Shown here in pieces: positions 6,113-11,154 of a stretch of 11,154 nucleotides of DNA. Positions within the stretch are counted from its first letter, which is position 1. Each line of letters opens with the position of its first letter. The notes under the pieces were generated by a model. The model was not told the origin of the DNA, did no database searches, and was given only the letters and a program-made list of their open reading frames with translations. The position numbers and the translations under genes were made by a program. This stretch comes from Candidatus Aenigmatarchaeota archaeon (GTDB lineage Archaea; Aenigmatarchaeota; Aenigmatarchaeia; QMZP01; QMZT01), in assembly GCA_030634615.1 (NCBI GenBank), contig DAOWAL010000029.1:1-11154 (forward strand), read 5' to 3'.

Positions 6113-7384
6113 ATGGACTTTGAAGGCTTTTCATTTGACGATTTCTCGATAGAGATGGAAGATTACGAGGTAAAGAAGGTAGAAAAATTCGACAGGATGT
6201 GGTCGGCAAAGCCGGGCGGCGGGAGTTCTATTAACACACCGCTTGTTGTCGATAATATCGTTTATTTTGGAGCCAGCGATTGTTATCTGTACGCAGTAGA
6301 ATTGGAAACAGGAAAGGAGATCTGGAGAAATAAACTTGGAGGAATCGTGTTGTATGCTTCGCCTGTTTTCCATGAAGGTTATGTCTACATAGGCACGTAC
6401 GATAATTTTCTTTATTGCATCAACAGTAAAACAGGAAATACGAAATGGAGATTTAACGCAGGCGGCAAAATAAGTTCAAGTGTTCTGACTGCAAACGGTA
6501 AAGTGTATTTCGGTTGTGAAGACGGATATATGTACTGTATCAGAAGCGAAACAGGCGAAGAACTTTGGAGATTCAAAACCGGAGACTGGTTATGTTCACA
6601 GCCTGCATTTTCCAATAACAAAATATTGTTCGGTTCCGGCGACTCTAATTTCTATTGTCTGGATTCTGAATCAGGGAAAGAGATCTGGAGATTCAGAACA
6701 GGTGCAGAAATAGTTAATCTTAACAACACAACAGTTCTTAACGATATTGTTTTCGTAACTTCATTCGATAACAACCTCTACGCCGTTGATGTAAATAGTG
6801 GTGAGGAAATGTGGAGATTCAAGACAGGAAAATACGGCATTTCTGCTGCTCCTGTAATTCATGATAATGTTTTATATCAGGGATGCAGGGACGGAATTCT
6901 TTACGCTCTGACACTTAAGGGGAAGGAAATATGGAGGTTCAAAACTGAAAAAGAAGTCATGGGGGTCCCTGTTTTCAACGATGATTTGATATTTGTCGGT
7001 TCCTGTGATAACAGCTTCTACGCTCTTGATTATGACGGCAAAGAGAAGTGGCGTTATGAGACAGGTGGTTTCATATTCATGAAACCTGCTCTGTGGAGAG
7101 ATTGTGTTATTTTCACTTCTTGGGATTGCAATCTTTATTCAGTAAATGTTTTTAACGGTGAAGAGGTGTGGAGATTCCAGACAAGCAACAAAAACATGAC
7201 GTCTATACCTCCAGCATATAAGTGGTTCAGTCTTGAAATTAAGCGAAGCCCAAAACCCTACGAAACAAATATAGAAGAAAAATACAAAACCGACATCAAG
7301 ACCGAAGATATCATTAGCGAATACACTGTAAAAAGTGAATATGTAATGAAGAGCGAGTACAGGCAGGAGAGCGAGTACAGATAG
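6113..7384 (+). CDS. cytoplasmic PQQ-like eight-repeat beta-propeller protein with C-terminal SEY repeats
   Basis: This 423-aa protein has no signal peptide. An acidic, aromatic N-terminus (1-25) is followed by tandem PQQ-type repeats of about 40 residues. Tryptophans of the G-[KE]-E-x-WRF docking motif fall at 30, 71, 112, 152, 192, 234, 274, 313 and 353, giving eight intervals, so an eight-bladed propeller is likely. Ten cysteines (for example C102, C142 and C182 at equivalent blade positions) and the lack of an export signal point to the cytoplasm. The catalytic residues of true PQQ dehydrogenases are not evident, so a scaffold, binding or sensor role is more likely than alcohol oxidation. 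Residues 402-423 are four hexapeptide-like repeats starting SEY. The gene is divergent from nnrD and stops one base before the end of gap on the other strand. The fold is confident; the function is unknown. Confidence 0.88.
   Translation: MDFEGFSFDDFSIEMEDYEVKKVEKFDRMWSAKPGGGSSINTPLVVDNIVYFGASDCYLYAVELETGKEIWRNKLGGIVLYASPVFHEGYVYIGTYDNFLYCINSKTGNTKWRFNAGGKISSSVLTANGKVYFGCEDGYMYCIRSETGEELWRFKTGDWLCSQPAFSNNKILFGSGDSNFYCLDSESGKEIWRFRTGAEIVNLNNTTVLNDIVFVTSFDNNLYAVDVNSGEEMWRFKTGKYGISAAPVIHDNVLYQGCRDGILYALTLKGKEIWRFKTEKEVMGVPVFNDDLIFVGSCDNSFYALDYDGKEKWRYETGGFIFMKPALWRDCVIFTSWDCNLYSVNVFNGEEVWRFQTSNKNMTSIPPAYKWFSLEIKRSPKPYETNIEEKYKTDIKTEDIISEYTVKSEYVMKSEYRQESEYR
7316..7381 (+). repeat. 18-bp in-frame tandem repeat encoding the SEYxxx tail
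   Basis: Four units start at 7316, 7334, 7352 and 7370 (the last one is partial, 12 bases). Each encodes Ser-Glu-Tyr plus three variable residues (TVK, VMK, RQE, then R). Codons for S, E and Y differ between units (AGC/AGT, GAA/GAG, TAC/TAT), so the repeat appears to be kept at protein level rather than being a fresh slippage product. Confidence 0.85.
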
Positions 7385-7385
7385 A

Positions 7386-8438
7386 TTATTGCTTCCCGAA
7401 CTTTTCTGCAACGTCTACAAGCCTGTTGGCATATCCTCTTTCGTTGTCGTACCATGACCATACTGTTATCTGTTTGCCGTTTATTACATTTGTTAGTGGC
7501 AGGTCAATAATACCGGATTCCTTTCTGCCGATTATGTGCGAGGAAACAATTTCATTGTCAGCGCAACCTAATATTCCTTTAAGACTTCCCTTGCACACGT
7601 CTTCAAAAACATCGTTTATTTCCTCTTTTGTCACGTCTTTTCCAACGTCTGCTACAAGACCAACTATTGATCCGGTTGTAACACCAGGAATTCTCATTGC
7701 AACGCCGTCAAGCTTTCCGGAAAGTTCTGGTATAATTTTTGCAACAGCTTTTGCAGCTCCGGTTGACGTGGGAATTATGTTATTTAGAAGTGATCTTGCC
7801 CTTCTGATGTCACTATGTGATGCGTCTAGTATCCTCTGGTCATCTGTTGGGGCATGAACAGTTATCATAAAACCTCTTTCTAATCCCCAGTTGTCGTTTA
7901 TTGTTTTTACAACTGATGCTATTGCATTTGTTGTGCATGATCCACAGTCTATTATTTTCTCATCGGATGGGATATCTTCGGCAACACCTAAAACAACTGA
8001 TGTATCTATGCCGTCCTTACCGGGAGCTGAGAGCAGTACCTTTTTTGCACCTGCTTTTAGGTGTCCTTCTGCCTGTTCTCTTTTTCTGTAAAGGCCTGTT
8101 GACTCGATTACAACGTCAACATTATGTTTATTCCATGGAAGTTCTGATAAATCTCCACGGTTGTTATAAAGATAAATTTTACTGTTTTCAATCTCTACCC
8201 AGGCTCCATTATCATCTCTGCCTGATTTTATGTTGTCAAAATGATGTCCGTATGTAGAATCGAATTTCAGTAGTTCTATGAAATATTTCAAACCTTTTTC
8301 ATTTTCAACATCTCTAACACCGTTTATTGCAACAATATCAATGTCTGTTTTGCCTGCTTTTTTTCTTTCGGACCATGTCCAGATAAAATTTCTTCCTATC
8401 CTTCCCGGACCGTTAATAGCAATTTTTATAGTCATCAT
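7386..8438 (-). CDS. gap: glyceraldehyde-3-phosphate dehydrogenase, type I
   Basis: This enzyme catalyses the reversible phosphorylating oxidation of glyceraldehyde-3-phosphate to 1,3-bisphosphoglycerate in glycolysis/gluconeogenesis. The 350-aa protein resembles bacterial/eukaryotic GapA rather than the classical archaeal GAPDH. Its Rossmann start is IAINGPGRIGR (6-16), the catalytic Cys168 is in SCTTN (167-171), the catalytic His195 is in TVHAPTDDQ, the phosphate-site block is NNIIPTSTGAAKAV, and the C-terminal signature is WSWYDNERGY. Two departures stand out: residue 40 is Gly (VAINGVRD) where NAD-specific enzymes have Asp, and the usual second cysteine of SCTTNC is Ala172. It lies 11 bases after pgk, with a Shine-Dalgarno AAGGGGTG just before two adjacent ATGs (8438 or 8435), so it is the second gene of a pgk-gap operon. 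Confidence 0.96.
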   Translation of the reverse strand: MMTIKIAINGPGRIGRNFIWTWSERKKAGKTDIDIVAINGVRDVENEKGLKYFIELLKFDSTYGHHFDNIKSGRDDNGAWVEIENSKIYLYNNRGDLSELPWNKHNVDVVIESTGLYRKREQAEGHLKAGAKKVLLSAPGKDGIDTSVVLGVAEDIPSDEKIIDCGSCTTNAIASVVKTINDNWGLERGFMITVHAPTDDQRILDASHSDIRRARSLLNNIIPTSTGAAKAVAKIIPELSGKLDGVAMRIPGVTTGSIVGLVADVGKDVTKEEINDVFEDVCKGSLKGILGCADNEIVSSHIIGRKESGIIDLPLTNVINGKQITVWSWYDNERGYANRLVDVAEKFGKQ

Positions 8439-8442
8439 CTAA

Positions 8443-8450
8443 CACCCCTT
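8443..8450 (-). promoter_or_regulatory. Shine-Dalgarno of gap
   Basis: The minus strand reads AGGGGTGT between the pgk stop and the tandem ATGs at 8438/8435. The second ATG has the more usual spacing, so the protein may begin at the second Met (349 aa). Confidence 0.6.
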
Positions 8451-9646
8451 TACTTACTAAAATGTCCATGACATTCACAAGATTCCTTAAGCGCCTCTGC
8501 GCCCGGGAATTTGTCTTTTGTTATGAAATCAACAAAAGCCCCTCCGCCTGTTGAAATATGAGTCATTCTCTCCATCATGTTTAATTTCCTCATTGCAGCG
8601 ATTGTATCACCACCGCCAACAAGTGTTTTTGCATCAAGACCTGATATGAAACTTGCAATGTAAAGTGTGCCCTTTTCATATGGCTTCTTTTCAAACACCC
8701 CAAGCGGTCCTGACCATATGACTGTTTTTGCATTCCTTAGTATGTTTTTATAATGAACTATTGTCTCCGGACCTATGTCCATTATCTTCATTCCCTTTCT
8801 CACTTCTTCGACTGGGAATTGTTCGGATTCTTTGCCGTTTTCTACCATGACATCAACTGGAAGAACTATTTTTCCTCCCCCATGTTCTAAAAGTTTCTTT
8901 GCTTCATCTAATAGATTTTCATCGTACATGGAATCTCCAATATCGTGCCCTTTTGCCTTAAGGAACGTGTTACCCATTATGCCACCCATTAATATCTTAT
9001 CAGCTTTTTTGAGAAGATTTTCTACGGCAAACATTTTCTCTTTTTTGGCACCGGCAATTATTGCAACATAAGGAACATCTGGTTTTTCAACTATGTCGTT
9101 TATCATTTCTATCTCTCTCATGAAACTGAGACCACAGCAACCAGGTATGTGTTTTGGAATACCTGTCACAGATGCATGGTCTCTGTGAGAAACAGCGAAT
9201 GCTTCATTAACATAAATATCTGCCAGATCTGCAAGTTTTTTTGCAAAAGAATCTCTTTTTATATCATCCTTTTCTTTTTCTTCATCGTAGAACCTGATGT
9301 TTTCAAGCATGATAATGTCACCACTTTTCATGTTCTTGATACCTTCACAGACTTCACTTTCAATGCAGCCGTCAAGTTTTTTTACCCGTGTATCCATGAT
9401 TTTTGAAAGCATGTCTGCAACTTTATTCATTTTGAGATGGGATTCTTTTGCTTCTGGTCTTCCCAAATGAGATAAAAGAACTATTTTTCCGTCACGGTTG
9501 ATTATGTGGTTGAGTGTTTTCATTGTCATACTTATTCGTGTATGGTCTGTTATGTTTCCATTTTCGTCCATGGGAAGATTATAGTCTACCCTCATTATGA
9601 CGGTTTTCCCATCCAAATCCACGTCTCTTATGCTTGGAAACTCCAT
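8450..9646 (-). CDS. pgk: phosphoglycerate kinase
   Basis: This enzyme transfers phosphate between 1,3-bisphosphoglycerate and ADP, the step next to GAPDH. From the ATG at 9644-9646 it is 398 aa, normal length. Motifs are RVDYNLP at 19-25, the substrate-binding SHLGRP at 59-64, ENIRFY at 115-120, the loop GAKKEK at 199-204, WSGPLGVFE at 311-319, and the nucleotide-loop GGGDTIAA at 344-351 with STGGGA at 365-370. The residues after that last motif (FVDFI) differ from the common SLELLEG. The tail ends CECHGHFSK, an unusual Cys/His cluster. A GTG nine bases upstream in frame would add three residues, but it lies inside the Shine-Dalgarno AAGGTGAT, so the ATG is preferred. The gene heads the pgk-gap operon. 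Confidence 0.96.
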   Translation of the reverse strand: MEFPSIRDVDLDGKTVIMRVDYNLPMDENGNITDHTRISMTMKTLNHIINRDGKIVLLSHLGRPEAKESHLKMNKVADMLSKIMDTRVKKLDGCIESEVCEGIKNMKSGDIIMLENIRFYDEEKEKDDIKRDSFAKKLADLADIYVNEAFAVSHRDHASVTGIPKHIPGCCGLSFMREIEMINDIVEKPDVPYVAIIAGAKKEKMFAVENLLKKADKILMGGIMGNTFLKAKGHDIGDSMYDENLLDEAKKLLEHGGGKIVLPVDVMVENGKESEQFPVEEVRKGMKIMDIGPETIVHYKNILRNAKTVIWSGPLGVFEKKPYEKGTLYIASFISGLDAKTLVGGGDTIAAMRKLNMMERMTHISTGGGAFVDFITKDKFPGAEALKESCECHGHFSK

Positions 9647-9650
9647 TACT

Positions 9651-9658
9651 ATCACCTT
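9651..9658 (-). promoter_or_regulatory. Shine-Dalgarno that decides the pgk start
   Basis: AAGGTGAT on the minus strand matches the anti-Shine-Dalgarno of 16S rRNA and is separated by AGTA from the ATG at 9646. The GTG within it is therefore part of the ribosome-binding site rather than the start codon. Confidence 0.75.
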
Positions 9659-9702
9659 ATTTTTATGAAAGGTATGATAACGTAATATATTGTATGATAA
9701 TA

Positions 9703-9713
9703 CTATTTATAAA
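9703..9713 (-). promoter_or_regulatory. TATA box of the pgk-gap operon
   Basis: TTTATAAATAG on the minus strand, a near-consensus archaeal TATA box about 62 nt before the pgk ATG. This implies a leader of roughly 35 nt carrying the Shine-Dalgarno. It is one of the few units here that appears to have a leader. Confidence 0.6.
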
Positions 9714-9718
9714 GGTTT

Positions 9719-10468
9719 TTATTGGCTCATTTCCACTATTACGTGTTTTTTCCCTTTCCACATTCTTTTTACGTATATGAATTGTACGTCCTTTGTTGTT
9801 TTACATTCCCTGATGTTTGAATTTTTTAACATTTCATCTACTTCGGTTCTTGTATACGAAGCATTGTATGCTGATTTTATCTGTCCATATATTCTGTCGT
9901 TTTTTACAGCATATGATAGACCCTTTACTATAGGGGCCATGAGACTGAAAGCATCCCTGCGGAAATCCGCTAAGATAAGAGTACCTTTCATCTTGAGTAC
10001 TCTTTCTATTTCATTGAGTGCATTAACCGGGTTTTCCCAGTGGTGCATTGCAAATCCGCTTATTATGAGATCAAATGTCTTGTCTTTGAAAGGCAGAACT
10101 TCGGGTTTTCCTTCAATCCATTTGATTTTATCGTTTGTCATATCTTTTTCAGACATTTCTCTCGATAACTTTATGTGTTGTGAATTATCCTGCATGCTCG
10201 TTATTTCAAAATCAAAATTCTGTTTTCCCAGATTTGATGCACAAAGACCGAATTGTGTTCCCAAGTCGAGTGCTTTACCTTCCTTCAAACCTGTATCAAG
10301 TGCTGAAAATACTAAGTCTTCGTAAAATGAATTGAATTTTTCCCTGTGAAGTGTTGCAGTTTCAGAACTTGTTTCATTCCAGTGAACGTCATTGACTAAT
10401 CTATTACCTACTCTATCAAGCATCAGCCTTTCGCATTCACTGCTTAATTCCAAGTTTTTCTTTTGCAT
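9719..10468 (-). CDS. class I SAM-dependent methyltransferase
   Basis: This 249-aa protein is predicted to transfer a methyl group from S-adenosylmethionine; the acceptor is unknown. Motif I is ALDLGTQFG at 66-74 (the canonical form is DxGxGxG, so one glycine is replaced). The acidic/second motif region is EITSMQDNS at 88-96. Post-I/motif IV is VLPFKDKTFDLIISGFAMHHWENP at 124-147, typical of the UbiE/Methyltransf_11 group. RVLKMKGTLILADF at 156-169 is the following helix-strand. If the ATG at 10468 is used, it overlaps the DUF59 gene by 32 bases. The in-frame ATG at 10423 (Met16) would remove the overlap but has a poorly spaced Shine-Dalgarno. The fold is confident; the start and substrate are uncertain. 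Confidence 0.85.
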   Translation of the reverse strand: MQKKNLELSSECERLMLDRVGNRLVNDVHWNETSSETATLHREKFNSFYEDLVFSALDTGLKEGKALDLGTQFGLCASNLGKQNFDFEITSMQDNSQHIKLSREMSEKDMTNDKIKWIEGKPEVLPFKDKTFDLIISGFAMHHWENPVNALNEIERVLKMKGTLILADFRRDAFSLMAPIVKGLSYAVKNDRIYGQIKSAYNASYTRTEVDEMLKNSNIRECKTTKDVQFIYVKRMWKGKKHVIVEMSQ

Positions 10469-10742
10469 CCTTGCTCATCCTTTGAGGTGTCCATGCCGGA
10501 TCAAAGACCAGCTCTACCTCAACTTCCACATCATCGAAAACCATTTTCAATGCGTTTTCAACTTCGTGTAAAAACATGCTTTTCATTGGGCAGCTTGGTA
10601 CTGTCAATGTCATCTTTATATGGATTTTCTTTCCCTTGATATCGATACCATAAATAAAACCCATGTCAACGATATTTATGCCTACTTCTGGATCAATAAC
10701 ATTTCTTAAAACATCCATGACTTTTTTGTCAGTTATCTCCAT
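10437..10742 (-). CDS. MIP18/DUF59-family iron-sulfur cluster assembly protein
   Basis: This 101-aa single-domain protein matches the MIP18 (DUF59, SufT/PaaD-like) family, which helps deliver or mature Fe-S clusters on target proteins in the cytoplasm. Visible signatures are VIDPEVGINIVDMGFIYGI at 15-33, the strand pair HIKMTLTVPSCPM at 41-53 with the conserved Cys51, and FDPAWTPQRMS at 80-90 in the usual C-terminal position (compare W-x-P/T-x-x-x-S in the family). Length is typical. It is the first gene of a unit with the overlapping methyltransferase. The ATG at 10740-10742 is preceded by AGGGTTGG, at best a weak Shine-Dalgarno, with a TATA-like box further up. The family call is strong; its Fe-S client is unknown. 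Confidence 0.93.
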   Translation of the reverse strand: MEITDKKVMDVLRNVIDPEVGINIVDMGFIYGIDIKGKKIHIKMTLTVPSCPMKSMFLHEVENALKMVFDDVEVEVELVFDPAWTPQRMSKDAKEKLGIKQ

Positions 10743-10783
10743 AATAAACCAACCCTGACTGAGATTGAAATATGGTGTTTATG

Positions 10784-10791
10784 ATTTAAAT
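10784..10791 (-). promoter_or_regulatory. candidate TATA box of the DUF59-methyltransferase unit
   Basis: The minus strand around here reads AATTTAAATC, about 45 nt before the ATG at 10742, which would give a leader of roughly 20 nt. The 90-bp stretch 10743-10832 also holds the terminator of the 58-aa gene. I see no other gene in it. Confidence 0.35.
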
Positions 10792-10807
10792 TAGTTAAGT
10801 AATGGAG

Positions 10808-10832
10808 AATATAAAAAAGGTAAAAAATAAAA
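10808..10832 (-). terminator. oligo-T terminator after the 58-aa gene
   Basis: Directly after the TAA stop the minus strand has two T-runs (TTTTATTTTTT and TTTTTT, separated by ACC), the form of an intrinsic archaeal terminator. There is no clear hairpin. Confidence 0.5.
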
Positions 10833-11009
10833 TTAATTGGCATACTTTTTCAATCTGGAAATTTTAGCTCTTTCTTTATCGAAACCATTATTCGTAGAAA
10901 TATATTCTGCTAGTTTCAAGTATCTACTAAAATCTTTAGGATGTCCTAATTGGTACGATAAATTAGCATTATGCAAAGCTGTTCCAACTGCTTTCGACAT
11001 TTTACTCAT
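10833..11009 (-). CDS. 58-aa conserved-looking small protein, unknown function
   Basis: I do not recognise this protein. It begins [20 protein letters not shown] and ends ISRLKKYAN. It is rich in Lys, Ala and Ser, without cysteine or membrane segments, and looks largely helical; residues 22-37 ([16 protein letters not shown]) could form an amphipathic helix. Coding support comes from a strong Shine-Dalgarno AAGGGGG (11017-11023, minus) placed eight bases before the ATG at 11007-11009, a clean stop, and an oligo-T terminator straight after it. The plus-strand frame over the same bases is probably a shadow. The sequence just upstream of its ribosome-binding site switches to acs-like, GC-richer DNA, so its promoter is not visible here and may have been cut off by the junction. 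Confidence 0.68.
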   Translation of the reverse strand: MSKMSKAVGTALHNANLSYQLGHPKDFSRYLKLAEYISTNNGFDKERAKISRLKKYAN

Positions 11010-11016
11010 ATTATTA

Positions 11017-11023
11017 CCCCCTT
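11017..11023 (-). promoter_or_regulatory. Shine-Dalgarno of the 58-aa gene
   Basis: AAGGGGG on the minus strand, followed by TAATAAT and then the ATG at 11009. It sits at the edge of the acs-like sequence. Confidence 0.6.
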
Positions 11024-11154
11024 GAATATGATTTTAATAAGCCCGAGATCAAATGGTTTCTGGGCGGCAAGCTTAATGCATCAGTCAATTGTCTCGACCG
11101 CCATTTAGAAGCCGGCAGAAAGGACAAGACTGCAATTCTATGGGAGGCTGATGA
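11021..11154 (+). CDS. acs: acetyl-CoA synthetase fragment lacking its N-terminus and start codon (runs off window end)
   Basis: The frame reads [19 protein letters not shown] then [25 protein letters not shown]. This matches the conserved block near residues 75-120 of AMP-forming acetyl-CoA synthetase ('KWF-GGK-N---NC-DRHL------K-A-IWE'), which makes acetyl-CoA from acetate and ATP. The upstream part of the family (the region with the FW and P-W motifs) is absent. The frame runs back only to a TAG at 10964-10966, through the antisense of the 58-aa gene, and holds no ATG, GTG or TTG. G+C here is about 50% (57 of 114 bases from 11041), against about 31% in the 180 bases before about 11020. It is a truncated remnant, an inserted fragment, or one side of a chimeric assembly join. 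Whether the rest of the gene follows cannot be seen. Confidence 0.72.

Noticed and set aside
7426..7857. 143-aa plus-strand open frame inside gap
   Set aside because: It is antisense to conserved GAPDH sequence including catalytic-domain motifs; no support of its own.
9653..9655. GTG as the start codon of pgk
   Set aside because: The GTG is part of the AAGGTGAT Shine-Dalgarno; the ATG at 9644-9646 is correctly spaced from it and matches the usual PGK N-terminus.
9690..10325. 211-aa plus-strand open frame opposite the methyltransferase
   Set aside because: The minus-strand frame has clear SAM-methyltransferase motifs; this frame is a Phe/Ser/Cys-rich shadow without promoter or recognisable domain.
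10837..11025. 62-aa plus-strand frame opposite the 58-aa gene
   Set aside because: No ribosome-binding site or promoter, whereas the minus-strand frame has a strong Shine-Dalgarno and a terminator.
1..11154. CRISPR arrays, tRNA or rRNA genes, insertion sequences, long inverted repeats
   Set aside because: I read the intergenic stretches (all under 100 bases) and found no regularly spaced repeats, cloverleaf-like sequence, transposase motifs or terminal inverted repeats.

Overview
The window reads as archaeal chromosome with low G+C. Genes that begin a transcription unit mostly have a TATA-like box about 22-28 nt before the start codon and little or no leader, so their mRNAs are probably leaderless. 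Shine-Dalgarno sequences appear mainly in front of genes inside operons. The content fits this: an isoleucyl-tRNA synthetase, a DHH phosphoesterase, an Isf-type iron-sulfur flavoprotein, a MIP18/DUF59 protein and a cysteine-rich archaeal-style lipoprotein. The GAPDH is the bacterial/eukaryotic type I enzyme rather than the classical archaeal one. That mix and the many tiny genes would suit a DPANN-like or other uncultured lineage, but this placement is inference and weak.

Layout, left to right. Positions 1-4120 are all on the minus strand: the 5' end of a DHH phosphoesterase (leaving the window at base 1), a 78-aa three-helix membrane protein, a 184-aa lipoprotein with an eight-cysteine cluster, and ileS (1000 aa). 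A short divergent promoter region (4121-4208) leads into two small plus-strand genes, a 69-aa membrane protein and a 50-aa zinc-ribbon protein. The zinc-ribbon gene overlaps the 3' end of a minus-strand pair, nnrD and an Isf-type flavoprotein, joined by an ATGA overlap. A second divergent promoter region (6015-6112) serves nnrD and a 423-aa cytoplasmic PQQ-like beta-propeller, which ends in a (SEYxxx)n tail and converges, one base apart, on gap. The pgk-gap glycolytic operon (7386-9646, minus) follows, then a DUF59/MIP18 gene with an overlapping SAM methyltransferase (9719-10742, minus).

The right end is odd. A 58-aa minus-strand gene with a strong Shine-Dalgarno (10833-11009) abuts a plus-strand stretch that encodes the 'KWFLGGKLN...DRHL' region of acetyl-CoA synthetase. 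That frame has no usable start codon and lacks the family's N-terminal region. G+C jumps from about 31% to about 50% at the boundary near 11010-11024. This is either a genuine insertion/rearrangement scar or a chimeric assembly join.

The functional themes are lower glycolysis/gluconeogenesis (pgk, gap), metabolite repair (nnrD), iron-sulfur/flavin redox (Isf, DUF59) and translation (ileS). No gene-free stretch exceeds 100 bases. I saw no rRNA, tRNA, CRISPR array or insertion sequence. I found no convincing new multi-gene system. The items most worth a second look are the acs junction, the eight-repeat propeller with its SEY tail, and the unannotated small genes.
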